Assembly (NCBI GenBank): GCA_014729495.1
Contig: WJJV01000094.1
Location: 1 to 36,975, forward strand
Direction: 5' to 3'
DNA: 36,975 nucleotides
Origin: Candidatus Woesearchaeota archaeon
Lineage (GTDB): Archaea > Nanobdellota > Nanobdellia > Woesearchaeales > UBA12501
Of the stretch, positions 22,469 to 30,936 are shown piece by piece. Within the stretch, counting starts at the first letter, position 1; each line of letters begins with the position of its first letter. The notes beneath the pieces are model-generated. The model was not told the DNA's origin and did not search any database. It saw only the letters and a program-made list of their open reading frames with translations. Both the position numbers and the translations under genes were made by a program.

Positions 22469-22765
22469 ATGGAAGACTATGTGTTTATGGATGTCCTGCA
22501 GAGGAAACAGCAGGAGATCAATGATGTCATGGAAAAGTTTGAGTCTTATGAGAAGAAAAAGACAAAGACTGAGAAGGCAAGATCTTATTTCAGGGAACTC
22601 AGTAAAAAGGCGCTCTTCATCACCTCAGTGCCTTTTTACTGGTTCATCCTGTTCAAATATGTTGTGGGGTCCTTCAATCCAGCATTCTTTGTTTTTGTTG
22701 TGCTGGCTTCAGGACTGCTTTCATTCACAGGAAGCAATTGGGGTGTGCTGAACGTACTGAGATAG
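22469..22765 (+). CDS. Small coiled-coil membrane protein
   Basis: 98 residues. The first half is a charged helix likely to form a coiled coil (about 5-50: VLQRKQQEINDVMEKFESYEKKKTK). The second half has two closely spaced hydrophobic helices (about 50-68 and 72-88). No family is recognised. ATG 22469 is preceded by GGGGGAT at 7-8 nt, which decides it over the upstream in-frame TTG at 22457. It is the first of four orphan genes (22469-24700) after the HD-GYP-like gene. Confidence 0.7.
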   Translation: MEDYVFMDVLQRKQQEINDVMEKFESYEKKKTKTEKARSYFRELSKKALFITSVPFYWFILFKYVVGSFNPAFFVFVVLASGLLSFTGSNWGVLNVLR

Positions 22766-22796
22766 AATCATGCATGCAGAAAGATGACAATGGAAC

Positions 22797-22824
22797 AAGG
22801 ACAAGAGAATAAGGACAAGAGAAT
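22797..22824 (+). repeat. 14-bp perfect tandem duplication
   Basis: AAGGACAAGAGAAT is repeated head to tail at 22797-22810 and 22811-22824 in the leader of the small gene at 22837. A slippage-type duplication like the one at 12541-12578. Confidence 0.85.
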
Positions 22825-22836
22825 AAGAGGGATAAT

Positions 22837-22977
22837 ATGAAATTCAACTACATGAAGATAAGGAACAATGTCTTCACATGGAGACAGATAGAGAGAAAAG
22901 ATGGAATGACATTCATGAGGGCCAAGAGCAGGCCGTTCATCTCAATCAGGGAGGCTGGTCTGAGTGGACATGCATGA
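22837..22977 (+). CDS. 46-residue basic small protein
   Basis: A short gene with a good AGAGGGAT ribosome-binding site six to seven nucleotides before its ATG. The product starts MKFNYMKIRNNVFTWRQIE and is basic and soluble. It overlaps the start of the next gene (GTG at 22964) by 14 nt, which suggests translational coupling. No family is recognised; the coupling and ribosome-binding site are the only support that it is expressed. Confidence 0.55.
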   Translation: MKFNYMKIRNNVFTWRQIERKDGMTFMRAKSRPFISIREAGLSGHA

Positions 22978-23374
22978 ATCAGGTCATTATGATATTCCCA
23001 GCAGTTTTGACCTGGGACTTATGAAATCTCCATTAGGTTTTGCTCTAAGCAGTCATGATACTCAGAAGGATTTGTATCATAGATGTGTCACTAAGGCAGA
23101 TGAAGAAGGGATTCAGGGCCATGAAAGGATGGTATTACAGCTTTCTGCAGCTGTTATTAACAATACTGCAGTTTATGATGATGCGCAATCAAGAATGACG
23201 CAGAGAAAGTCAACTCTTGGGAAAGCAGGCCAGGAATTCTTTTATAGTGTTCTTGAGAGGGTTGCCCATGGAGACCTCAGAGGGCTGCCTGAAGCTGTTG
23301 CAGGCATACTTGAAGAACAGGTCTTCTCTGAAAGAGGGCATTATGTTCCGCAGGATTCACAGTATCTTATGTGA
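22964..23374 (+). CDS. Hypothetical protein
   Basis: 136 residues, soluble, mostly helical after residue 50 (KADEEGIQGHERMVLQLSAAV, then AGQEFFYSVLERV). I list GTG 22964, which has AGGGAGG nine nucleotides upstream; ATG 22970 is an alternative. The gene overlaps the 46-residue gene before it. No known motif. Its composition resembles the larger orphan protein downstream, and both may belong to one functional unit (inference from position only). Confidence 0.6.
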   Translation: MDMHESGHYDIPSSFDLGLMKSPLGFALSSHDTQKDLYHRCVTKADEEGIQGHERMVLQLSAAVINNTAVYDDAQSRMTQRKSTLGKAGQEFFYSVLERVAHGDLRGLPEAVAGILEEQVFSERGHYVPQDSQYLM

Positions 23375-23390
23375 TCCCATATATGTAAAA

Positions 23391-23407
23391 ACGATAAATT
23401 TAAATAC
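23391..23407 (+). promoter_or_regulatory. BRE/TATA promoter
   Basis: ACGATAAATTTAAATAC matches the strong promoter form also seen at 6870-6884 and 34165-34180. It would give a ~40 nt leader for the gene at 23474, which has AGAGGATACT before its ATG. Confidence 0.6.
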
Positions 23408-23473
23408 TACTCTATTTTCTTTAGATAACAATAATCAGAGGGTTTGGTTGGGTAACAGAAAAAAGAGGATACT

Positions 23474-24700
23474 ATGACCACACCCCAACAAGAACCGCAA
23501 AGCATGGATTTCAAGGGATTCAACCCTCATTTTGATCTAGGATTTCTGGCAGAACACGCTGTCAAAGCAGGAATGAAACAGCAACATTCTTTTGTGCCTA
23601 TGGTGAGTGTTCCTCAGCTTCAGGACATTGCTGATAAGACACTTGACAAAGCTATTGACGGATTCTCTGTAAGATATGATGATGCACTTGAGTTTGCTGC
23701 TGAAAGTGATTCAGAGACCCAGCCTGTCTCTGTGATGATAGAAGGATCAGAGGACATGTATCATGTCTCTGTGGCTGTGGACATGAACAGGATAAACGGA
23801 GATTTTGAAGATCAGGCAAGACAGTTCTTCTCAATAGGCAGTTATGTATCTGAGATTGTCTCAGCTGTGCTGACTGGAGCGCATTACGCAGATATCAATT
23901 CCTTGTTCAATCCTCAGCTTGGAAGGACAGTAGCTGAGATAATGGAAAGAAACTCCAGGCTTGCGAATCCTGATGACCGGATACTACATGTAGACCTTGT
24001 AGGGTCAGAGGAGAAGATATTCCTTGCTGTGTACAATCCAGGAAAAGAGCACAAATCCCTGGATGTTCCTGACCTTGAGGTGCTTGCAGAGCCAGGTTAT
24101 TCTGTTCCTGATGGAGCTTATTCAATAGAATTCAGGCAGTATCTTATTGATCAGGCTATCGACAGGCCGCAGGAAGATAGCAAAGCCATAGTAGGGTCAC
24201 TGCTCACAAACCTTGATGTGAACTATGCAATGGCAGACTGCTATGAAAGAGGAGGGTACTGGGGCGCAGCAGCCAGACAGCTCAATTCATGGTGTGATTA
24301 CACAGATGAAGTATCCAATGAATTCTGGCATATGATGGATAACCAGGCTATCGAAAGCATCCATTCTCTGATTATAGAAGCAAGAGACATCTCAAGGCTA
24401 TACATGGCTATAGAGCTCGCCAGAACATCAAGGGATGCGAAAAAAGCACTCGGTATGGGCTGTCAAGATCAAGAGAGTCTTATAGATAATGCAGGTTCCT
24501 TGCTGGTCTATTGTAAGCAGAGTTTCTCATTGTATAAAGAGAGAGTCAACCATGAGCATGCAGACCTGACAGCATCGCTTGAGGACATCTCAATGATACA
24601 ATCTGCTATGAACATGCCTGTTGTTGCAAAGAGGGATCATGCAGCACTGCCTAGCGCTGAGAAAACAGAGGGGGAAGATTTTACAGCATATATTCCCTAG
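23474..24700 (+). CDS. Hypothetical 408-residue protein
   Basis: A soluble, acidic protein without signal peptide or membrane helix. It looks like an alpha/beta N-terminal half (VSVMIEGSEDMYHVSVAVDMNRI; ILHVDLVGSEEKIFLAVYNPG) and a helical C-terminal half rich in aromatic and charged residues (CYERGGYWGAAARQLNSWCDY, then ARDISRLYMAIELARTSRDAKKAL). I recognise no family. It has its own strong promoter, and its stop overlaps by four bases the stop of the convergent membrane protein gene. Function unknown. Confidence 0.7.
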   Translation: MTTPQQEPQSMDFKGFNPHFDLGFLAEHAVKAGMKQQHSFVPMVSVPQLQDIADKTLDKAIDGFSVRYDDALEFAAESDSETQPVSVMIEGSEDMYHVSVAVDMNRINGDFEDQARQFFSIGSYVSEIVSAVLTGAHYADINSLFNPQLGRTVAEIMERNSRLANPDDRILHVDLVGSEEKIFLAVYNPGKEHKSLDVPDLEVLAEPGYSVPDGAYSIEFRQYLIDQAIDRPQEDSKAIVGSLLTNLDVNYAMADCYERGGYWGAAARQLNSWCDYTDEVSNEFWHMMDNQAIESIHSLIIEARDISRLYMAIELARTSRDAKKALGMGCQDQESLIDNAGSLLVYCKQSFSLYKERVNHEHADLTASLEDISMIQSAMNMPVVAKRDHAALPSAEKTEGEDFTAYIP

Positions 24701-26184
24701 ACCTCTTTCTTATGAAGACTGTAGAGCGCGATATAGATGAAGTATATTCCTCCTATTGAATAGAAAAGCATTGTAGCAGCGAGGAATATCAAAAAATAGA
24801 ATTTTGCCAGTGCAGGTATGCCATTGAAAAGAGCATTGATATAGAATGCCACTATATCAAAGGAGAAGAGATAGATGTAATATCCAAAGAACATTGCTAC
24901 CAATGAGAATATTATATATTTCAGGCACCTTCTTAAGACATGCATATAGGTCAGCGCAAATGCAGTCATTCCTGCAGCAATGGCGATCATTGTGTACAGC
25001 TGGATATTCTGCATACCCAGGCTGGTTGTTATGATATCCACTCCAGCAATCCTCTCTATGAGTATCCTCTTCATGCTGAACACAGGATTCATAAGCAGAT
25101 ATGCGATTGAAGAGAAGAAAAGGAAGTATGCTATCCTTGGAATGCCCTTTCTTTCTCCTGAGTAAAGCTCATACCATATGAATGCAGGGCCAATGAAGAG
25201 GAACAAGGCAGCAAGTACATTGAACAGATATCCTATAATTACAAGAGCCTTTGCCAGGCCTGCCTGGACAGATGCCAGAGATGCTGAGGCAAGGGTGATT
25301 ATTGTCTCATGCCCTGCTCCCAGCGCAGTGAAATAGCTTATCTCCTTGCCTGTTATGTAAGGCAGTATGAATATGCCTGCGTCTGTGATGAGATGGAGAA
25401 CGAGGATGCCTGATACAGCTATCATTATTGTGTCCTTTGAATGGAACAGCCTGATCGCATTCCTGTAGAAATCGCTTCCTACATTTCCAACTTTGTAGAC
25501 AAAGTTCTCTGCATCAAATTTCCTGGAGTATTTTATGAAGAAAAAGAAGTAGAAGAATATTGCCAGTACAAGTATCGAGCTGTCTATTGCCCAGGCTAGC
25601 CATTCCATAATGAGGTTGAAAACAACTATAAAGAAGGTCACAAAGATAAGGAATGATGTTATGGTTCTCCCTATCCTCTGGCCAATGCCTTCAGACATAC
25701 CTTCAGAGTGTATCATGGCCATGATGCTTGGAGCCTTGATATCAACATTCAGGAACAGGTTGAAGCAGGCCACAATGATAAGGAGTATGGCTCCAATGTA
25801 GAATGTTATGATCTCAAATGCAAGGGCATGGTCAAGTATGAAGATATAGAGTGGCATGAGGAATGATCCTTCCAGAGATCCTATAGCATCAACTGCTGTC
25901 TTTGAAAAGACAATAAAATTCTTCATGATGATGAGGAAGTAAGCCAGTATCAGCAGGGTATCAATGAGCTTGTCCTTATAGCCGAATATTATCTCTGTGA
26001 GATCAGCCTTGTAGAGCAGATAACCAAGAGCAACCCAGGATATTATCTTCTTAAGATAGTCAAGGTCATGAGGAAGCAGTCCTGCGAACTCAAGGATGTT
26101 CAGTGCTATGAGGAATAAAAGAAGTATCTCGCCTGCTCCGAACTCAAGCTTTTTCTCTACCTCTTTTATGGCCTCGCCGTCCAT
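24697..26184 (-). CDS. Large polytopic membrane protein
   Basis: 495 residues with roughly twelve to fourteen hydrophobic helices and short, weakly charged loops. No transporter signature is evident. Notable polar spots inside the membrane region are LDHALAFE, FYRNAIRLFHSKD and the central GAGHETIITLASASLASVQAG, which could line a channel or active site. I start at ATG 26184 (MDGEAIKEVEKK): a GATTTATTAAC-type TATA box at about 26208-26218 would make it leaderless; the TTG at 26190 is less likely. It is divergent from the structured repeat. Function unknown. Confidence 0.78.
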   Translation of the reverse strand: MDGEAIKEVEKKLEFGAGEILLLFLIALNILEFAGLLPHDLDYLKKIISWVALGYLLYKADLTEIIFGYKDKLIDTLLILAYFLIIMKNFIVFSKTAVDAIGSLEGSFLMPLYIFILDHALAFEIITFYIGAILLIIVACFNLFLNVDIKAPSIMAMIHSEGMSEGIGQRIGRTITSFLIFVTFFIVVFNLIMEWLAWAIDSSILVLAIFFYFFFFIKYSRKFDAENFVYKVGNVGSDFYRNAIRLFHSKDTIMIAVSGILVLHLITDAGIFILPYITGKEISYFTALGAGHETIITLASASLASVQAGLAKALVIIGYLFNVLAALFLFIGPAFIWYELYSGERKGIPRIAYFLFFSSIAYLLMNPVFSMKRILIERIAGVDIITTSLGMQNIQLYTMIAIAAGMTAFALTYMHVLRRCLKYIIFSLVAMFFGYYIYLFSFDIVAFYINALFNGIPALAKFYFLIFLAATMLFYSIGGIYFIYIALYSLHKKEV

Positions 26185-26249
26185 AAGCAAATATGAAATC
26201 TTTTCTGTTAATAAATCTTATGGTGATTATTTGTATTTTCATTAAACAT

Positions 26250-26700
26250 CTGCAGCAACAGAAAATCATAGATTGTTCATGAATTCTGAACATAGTGAAG
26301 AATTCTGAACTAGAGAAATCAGATTGATTTCTCGTTTTCTTAGTTGCAAAAGCTCCGCATTTGCAACAACAATATTGCCGGCAGACGGCCAAAAAGGAGA
26401 TTCTATAAATTATAAGGCAGCAACAACAATGGACTCATACACGGTCAAATTGCTTCGCAATTTGCCCTACTCGTAAAGGGAAAACCAGAACTGCGTAACT
26501 GGTTTTCCCTCTACACTCAGTATTCGTCCTTGTTGCTGCCTAACAGAGCCCAAAGTTGAGCGCCACCTCTCCGACATAGAGATAACAGCACCGTATCGGA
26601 GAGGCCAGGAAGAAAAAGCGCAAAGTAATTCTACTTAAAGCATTAGCCACCTCGCCAATATCACAAGAGCAACGTCTTTATGGCAATGCCAGGATCACCT
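26250..26700 (+). repeat. Dispersed structured repeat, copy R
   Basis: The third copy, in a gene-free gap between the polytopic membrane protein and the CYTH gene. Its core and first terminal module are nearly identical to copy L, so the two are recent relatives or are kept alike. The 5' hairpin differs: where L and M have a simple AGAAAAT... hairpin, R has AGAAAA/TTTTCT (about 26263-26341) opened by an insert that itself contains the hairpin AGAAATCA-GAT-TGATTTCT and a duplicated GAATTCTGAAC. Hairpin GTTGCAAA/TTTGCAAC (26343-26367) follows, then the core, a terminal module (arms 26566-26574 and 26596-26604) and a second, decayed one at about 26646-26693. Confidence 0.85.
26416..26540 (+). 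repeat. Multibranched core hairpin of copy R
   Basis: Outer stem GGCAGCAACAA (26416-26426) with TTGTTGCTGCC (26530-26540), GGAC/GTCC extension, inner hairpins CAAATTGC-TTC-GCAATTTG (26446-26464) and GGGAAAACCAG/CTGGTTTTCCC (26478-26488 and 26499-26509). The loop of the latter differs slightly from copy L (AACTGCGTAA against AACTTACGTAA) while the stem is the same. Confidence 0.8.
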
Positions 26701-26709
26701 TCTAAAACC

Positions 26710-26721
26710 AATAAATTTATC
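26710..26721 (+). promoter_or_regulatory. TATA box of the CYTH gene
   Basis: AATAAATTTATC about 25-35 nt before ATG 26746 predicts a leaderless transcript that starts just after the repeat. Confidence 0.6.
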
Positions 26722-26745
26722 AAGAGCTGATTCTTATCATATATC

Positions 26746-27300
26746 ATGATAGAAGTAGAGATAAAAGCAAGAATCAAAGATATTAGAGCTATCAAAACCC
26801 AGTTAGATCAGCTAGGTGCTGAGCGCATCAAGACTTTGAAACAGGTAGACAAAGTTCTTCTTCATCCTGATTTTCTGGATCATGAGGGCAAAGTGATTGA
26901 AGGTGGAGTTGTTTCCAGAATAAGGACTGTTGATGGCAGGCACTGCTTTGAGATGAAAGAGATCAGAAGAAAAGCAGGAGGAATTGAGATCAAGTCTGAT
27001 GTCTCTTCTCCTGAAGCAGTTGTGGCAATCCTTGAGAAGCTCGGCTTCAGGGAGGAATTCACTGTCAGGAAACAGAGGACAAAATATACATACAATGGAT
27101 TCACTATCGCTCTTGATGATGTTGATACTCTTGGCCACTTTATTGAGATTGAAAAGATACTTGACAACAAGGACAGTGAAGAGTCTGTCATGCAGGCCTG
27201 CCGGGAACTATTGGAAGCTATAACAAAAGATTATGAGATTGAAGACCAGAAATATGGTGATCTGATAATTGAGAAAATGAATGAAGCATCAAAAAAATAA
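26746..27300 (+). CDS. CYTH-domain protein (class IV adenylate cyclase / CyaB-like)
   Basis: A 184-residue CYTH-family triphosphate-tunnel enzyme. The defining N-terminal ExExK is present as EVEIKA (E3, E5, K7). Other tunnel residues are visible in SRIRTVDGR, CFEMKEIRRK, IEIKSDV, VRKQRTKYTYNG and IALDDVDTLGHFIEIE. Length and order match the CyaB/class IV branch common in archaea. Members act as adenylate cyclase, thiamine-triphosphatase or tripolyphosphatase, and the sequence alone does not choose among them. It is monocistronic and leaderless in appearance, convergent with the small membrane protein genes that follow. Confidence 0.9.
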   Translation: MIEVEIKARIKDIRAIKTQLDQLGAERIKTLKQVDKVLLHPDFLDHEGKVIEGGVVSRIRTVDGRHCFEMKEIRRKAGGIEIKSDVSSPEAVVAILEKLGFREEFTVRKQRTKYTYNGFTIALDDVDTLGHFIEIEKILDNKDSEESVMQACRELLEAITKDYEIEDQKYGDLIIEKMNEASKK

Positions 27301-27303
27301 TTC

Positions 27304-27468
27304 TCACAAGAACACAGCAGCTATAAGGAACCCGATTATTATCCCTATCAGCAGGCCTGTTATGAGCTCCTTTGTTCCGTAGTGGATATCCTGCTCTATC
27401 TTCCTGAGCTCAGCAAGCTCTTTCTTCTCCATGCCTTCCAGCTCTTTCATCGCGCTTTTCTTGGCCAT
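27304..27468 (-). CDS. 54-residue single-helix membrane protein
   Basis: A short gene immediately after the stop of the gene at 27469-27729 (TAG directly followed by ATG). Its GGAGGGAT ribosome-binding site lies within the end of that gene. The product has a charged helix (about 5-30, MKELEGMEKKELAELRKIEQ) and one C-terminal transmembrane helix (about 35-54). The tight spacing shows an operon of two small membrane proteins. Function unknown. Confidence 0.7.
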   Translation of the reverse strand: MAKKSAMKELEGMEKKELAELRKIEQDIHYGTKELITGLLIGIIIGFLIAAVFL

Positions 27469-27729
27469 CTAATCCCTCCTTATCCTTCCAGGAATAGCTT
27501 CCTTGATCTCGATCTTCCCCAGCTCCCAGAGCACGGCTCCAACACCATAGAACAATGGGAAAAGTATGAACTCCTTTCCCTTGAGGAAGTACTCAGTTGA
27601 CTGCCTCAGCAATGGCCTGCCTATAGCACCCATCAGGGTCAGGTAGATGCCAATGCCTATGCATGTCGCAGCAAGAAATATGAACAACAGGCCCATGATT
27701 TCATGCCTTCTAAGATTGTGCTGTACCAT
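27469..27729 (-). CDS. Small two-helix membrane protein
   Basis: 86 residues with hydrophobic helices at about 12-34 and 55-70 and a charged C-terminus (KIEIKEAIPGRIRRD). I start at ATG 27729, because a CTTTAAATAC TATA box (27755-27764) lies about 30 nt upstream and makes this start leaderless. The longer frame to 27747 has no support. It is co-transcribed with the 54-residue protein downstream. No family recognised. Confidence 0.68.
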   Translation of the reverse strand: MVQHNLRRHEIMGLLFIFLAATCIGIGIYLTLMGAIGRPLLRQSTEYFLKGKEFILFPLFYGVGAVLWELGKIEIKEAIPGRIRRD

Positions 27730-27770
27730 AATAGCACAGTTGGCCAATGTATGTATTTAAAGATTGTTAA

Positions 27771-28655
27771 TCATTGCTGGGTAGTGTTTGGGTCTTTCAA
27801 GGCCTTTCTGCTGAATTTCAGCTTCTTTCTTTTTACAGCCTCAGGTTCTTCAAGATAATTCTCTTTGGATAAAACACTCCTGCCTAGCTTGTTCTCAATG
27901 TTCTTCCTGGTGTCGCCTGCAATATCCCCGCCATCTTTTGCATCTTCTTTGAGTTCTGGAATGTTCAGTGAATCTCTGTCTCTTGTGAATCTTGTTGTTG
28001 CAGCCTCGCCAAGCATTGTGAGGATAAGCTCCATGTCATCCATATGATCCCTCAGGTTATGCTGTTCAAGGCTCTTGAATCTCTTGTATTCATCCGGGTT
28101 CATGCCAAATGCTGCCTGAGAGATCTCAGCTGTCAGTATGGAATAATCCTTCCTGCTCTTTGCACCTCTATTCTTCCACTCATCTGTGAGCTCGTCCCTT
28201 ATGGCGATGCCTCTTATCCTCTTCTCAATCCATTGGTCAGAATAGCCCTTCTTTCTGTATAATTCTTTCATGCGTTTCTGGGCAAGCTCAGGATCCTCTA
28301 TCTCCTGCACTCTCTCGTAGCCGATTTTGGCAAGCCATAGCTTGAATGGCTCTGCTTTTTTTGAGGGTATTGACTGCACTATCCTGAACAGGGCTTCTGT
28401 ATTGGCAGCATCTGTATTGTAATATTTGCCATCTGAAGCAAGCAATTTCAGTTGGTTACATTTTGTAACCACCCCACTACTTTCTTGTTTTAACCTGTGC
28501 TTGAGGACTTTCCAGTAATTTCTTGCATCTTCACTGTCAGTTAGAGCTGCCACCACATCAACTACAGAAAAATACCACTCATCCTTATACCATACTCTTC
28601 TAATGCGTTTTCCCTCAAACACAGCCAATGCCTTTTCTGGATGTTCTGTTTCCAT
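27771..28655 (-). CDS. Bro-N domain protein (DinD/phage antirepressor-like)
   Basis: A 294-residue protein with an N-terminal Bro-N domain (about 5-110): VFEGKRIRRVWYKDEWYFSV...DVVAALTDSEDARNYWKVLKHRL, then NTEALFRIVQSIPSKKAEPFKLWLA. This DNA-binding domain is found in viral BRO proteins and phage antirepressors. The remainder (AKSRKDYSILTAEISQAAFGM, then DHMDDMELILTMLGEAATT) matches the DNA-damage-inducible protein D type that often follows it. In cellular genomes such genes are often of mobile or viral descent, yet codon use here looks native. Start ATG 28655 follows a TTATTTAAATTT box at a leaderless distance; the frame to 28829 is not supported. It may act as a regulator. Confidence 0.85.
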   Translation of the reverse strand: METEHPEKALAVFEGKRIRRVWYKDEWYFSVVDVVAALTDSEDARNYWKVLKHRLKQESSGVVTKCNQLKLLASDGKYYNTDAANTEALFRIVQSIPSKKAEPFKLWLAKIGYERVQEIEDPELAQKRMKELYRKKGYSDQWIEKRIRGIAIRDELTDEWKNRGAKSRKDYSILTAEISQAAFGMNPDEYKRFKSLEQHNLRDHMDDMELILTMLGEAATTRFTRDRDSLNIPELKEDAKDGGDIAGDTRKNIENKLGRSVLSKENYLEEPEAVKRKKLKFSRKALKDPNTTQQ

Positions 28656-28852
28656 GAAGAAATGGGAGATCAGGAAATTTAAATAACCTCTGTGCAGGCA
28701 TGTCCAGTGGGTTGTGGAAGAATTTGCGGATATTCTGGAAGAATTGTGTGGGTGGGGATTGAGAGGGAATATTCTTAAGAGGATTTGATAAATCTTGTAT
28801 CTCCAAAGAAGCAGAATAAATAGAACCAAAAAGATAAAACAGTGATAACCTC

Positions 28853-30265
28853 TTAGGATTTTCTCCTCTCAAAATACTCCTTGGCTGTCTCAACAAACTT
28901 CTCCTCGTCTGCTGTCTTTATCACAGCGCCTGCTGCAAACATATGGCCTCCGGCCTCTCCGCCTGCTTTCTCTGTTAGAGCCCGCGCAACTTCAGTGAGG
29001 TCAACCTCATTGTCCCGGCCGGCAACTCTCAATGATATCTTAGTGGTATTCTCTTTCTGCCTGGCCATTCCCATGACCAATGTGCCATCCTCAAACTCAT
29101 TTGACTTTGTGAGTATTGATGCCACAGTCCCTATCATAGAAGGTATTATCTGATCCTTGGCATCTATTATCACATAACCATTGCCTTTTGTGAGCAGGCC
29201 ATTCTCCTTGTTCTCCCTGAACCAATTCATTGCCTTGACTATCTCTTTCCTGTAGCCCTGCTGATGCTGGACAGCCTTCCTTTTCATGTCATCATCGCCT
29301 ATGCAGGCGCCTATGCCTAGAGATGCCTTCTCAAGCCTTCCGCATGCATTCAGCAGGGTGGCGAACTCTTTAGCATCCCTCAGAGGCGAGCCTGGCTTCT
29401 CTTTCTTAAGAACATAACTGCACCCTATCACATCATCAGGATTATTCTCCTCAACGCGCTTCATTATCACTCCTGCTATGAGCCTCTGCATCTCTTCGTC
29501 TGTGAGGTCTGCCATTGTCCTCCATGCATTGCCTTTCTTTGGATCAATGCCAAGCTGGCTCAGGAACTCAAACGCCCTGCTTTCATTACCTGACACTCCA
29601 GGTATGTAAGGGTCAGAGCAGTACTCAAGCACTTTATGGAGTGGTCTTGTCTGGAATCCGAAGACCCTCAAGCCTTCTTTCACCTCTATGAGGTTCTGGT
29701 TTATCGCATCATTGAGTATCTCATTGTTCAGCTTGAGAAATCCCTTGTTCTCCTGTATGTCTCCAATTGCTCCGACCACTGCTATATGAGCCATATCCTG
29801 ATTCCTCTCATCAAGCTCCTTGGCAAAAAGATATACTACTCCAGAACCGCTGATCTCATCTCCGCCGTCTATATCATAGATATGAGGATTGACAAAAACA
29901 AAATCATCGTTTGCACCCTGATCATCATATGCTGGGTCAATATCGTGATGGTCAAGCACAAATACATTCTTTCCTGCAAGATTCTTCTTTATGTCTGTGA
30001 GAGATCCGCTTCCAAGATCAGTGAAGATATATGTGCTGCCACTGTCACTCATTATCTCATGAAGTATGTCTGCGTTTATCTGCTGGACTATGGATATAGA
30101 ATACTTGAGATTCATCCGGTCAAGAGCCTTTATCAGAATGGAGATTGCGCTAATGCCATCTGCATCAAGATGACTGACAATCTTTATGGACTCATTCTTG
30201 TTGAGGGTCTTGAATCTTTCAGCAGCTTTCTTGACGCTGCTCTTGAAGAGTTCGTAATTGTCCAT
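28853..30265 (-). CDS. recJ: RecJ-like DHH single-strand exonuclease (GAN type)
   Basis: A DHH/DHHA1 phosphoesterase of 470 residues, equivalent to archaeal RecJ or the GINS-associated nuclease. Motif I is SHLDADGIS (H32, D34, D36), motif II TDLGSG (D83), motif III LDHHD (D105-H106-H107), and the DHHA1 glycine motif GGEAGGHMFAAG lies near residues 439-450. It degrades single-stranded DNA or RNA and is expected to work in repair or at the replication fork with GINS and MCM. It lies 35 nt behind uS15, a neighbourhood common in archaea, and is probably co-transcribed. The gap between the two holds a small hairpin (30283-30298). Confidence 0.94.
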   Translation of the reverse strand: MDNYELFKSSVKKAAERFKTLNKNESIKIVSHLDADGISAISILIKALDRMNLKYSISIVQQINADILHEIMSDSGSTYIFTDLGSGSLTDIKKNLAGKNVFVLDHHDIDPAYDDQGANDDFVFVNPHIYDIDGGDEISGSGVVYLFAKELDERNQDMAHIAVVGAIGDIQENKGFLKLNNEILNDAINQNLIEVKEGLRVFGFQTRPLHKVLEYCSDPYIPGVSGNESRAFEFLSQLGIDPKKGNAWRTMADLTDEEMQRLIAGVIMKRVEENNPDDVIGCSYVLKKEKPGSPLRDAKEFATLLNACGRLEKASLGIGACIGDDDMKRKAVQHQQGYRKEIVKAMNWFRENKENGLLTKGNGYVIIDAKDQIIPSMIGTVASILTKSNEFEDGTLVMGMARQKENTTKISLRVAGRDNEVDLTEVARALTEKAGGEAGGHMFAAGAVIKTADEEKFVETAKEYFERRKS

Positions 30266-30282
30266 GAGTATGATTCATGACA

Positions 30283-30298
30283 ATGGCAGTAATGCCAT
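30283..30298 (-). other. Intercistronic hairpin between rpsO and recJ
   Basis: ATGGCA-GTAA-TGCCAT forms a six-bp stem in the 35-nt gap just after the uS15 stop. It could uncouple the amounts of the ribosomal protein and nuclease by attenuation or mRNA processing. Its effect is inference. Confidence 0.4.
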
Positions 30299-30300
30299 CA

Positions 30301-30756
30301 TCACTGCTCTGCATAGATCCTTAGGCTCTTTGCATCGAACTTCCAGTTCATAGGAAGGACTTTCTGCTCCTTGTAGTATTTTATGAGCCTTCTTATCTTG
30401 GATTCTGTGAGTTGCAGCCCTCTGAGAGCTGTCTTGTCAGATCTGTTCTCCTCAATGTGCTTCCTTATCTGGACTGACCTTCTTATGAGGTTGAGGAGGT
30501 CTTCTGGAATCTCTTTTGCAAGCCCTTTCTCCTTGACTATGTCTGTTATCTTCTTCTTTGTGATGAACTTTGAGTCAGGGATTCCATAAGTGTCCCTAAG
30601 GACAAGGCCTATCTCTGATGATGACTTGCCTTCTTTTGCGAGCTTCATTATCAGAAGCTCCACTTCCTTTGGCTTGTATCTTATCCATGTCCTTGACTTG
30701 TTGACAGGCTTATTTGATCCTGACTGTCCTTTTTTCCTTGAGTACATCCTTGCCAT
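30301..30756 (-). CDS. rpsO: 30S ribosomal protein uS15 (archaeal)
   Basis: A primary 16S rRNA-binding protein of the small subunit. The 151 residues include the archaeal/eukaryotic N-terminal S13/S15 extension (MARMYSRKKGQSGSNKP...WIRYKPKEVELLIMKLAKEG), followed by the S15 core (LLNLIRRSVQIRKHIEENRSD, then LQLTESKIRRLIKYYKEQ). The ending WKFDAKSLRIYAEQ is as expected. ATG 30756 has a GGAGG site about eight to nine nucleotides upstream. It leads the two-gene unit with recJ. Confidence 0.97.
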   Translation of the reverse strand: MARMYSRKKGQSGSNKPVNKSRTWIRYKPKEVELLIMKLAKEGKSSSEIGLVLRDTYGIPDSKFITKKKITDIVKEKGLAKEIPEDLLNLIRRSVQIRKHIEENRSDKTALRGLQLTESKIRRLIKYYKEQKVLPMNWKFDAKSLRIYAEQ

Positions 30757-30936
30757 TCTATTGTTCCTCCAGGAGAATAAGATTTTTATGATCTCTCATC
30801 TCCAGCATAAGCAAGCCCTTAGACCGGCTTATCCATTGATATCATATATTGGCAGCCTACTTATTTATAAATGTTGTGGTGAAAAAACCAGAAGATTTAC
30901 GCAATATTTATATATTCTCAGCACTATATATGATGT

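Noticed and set aside
29636..30280. A 214-codon frame antisense to the RecJ-like gene
   Set aside because: The opposite strand encodes a protein with all catalytic motifs; this is a shadow frame.
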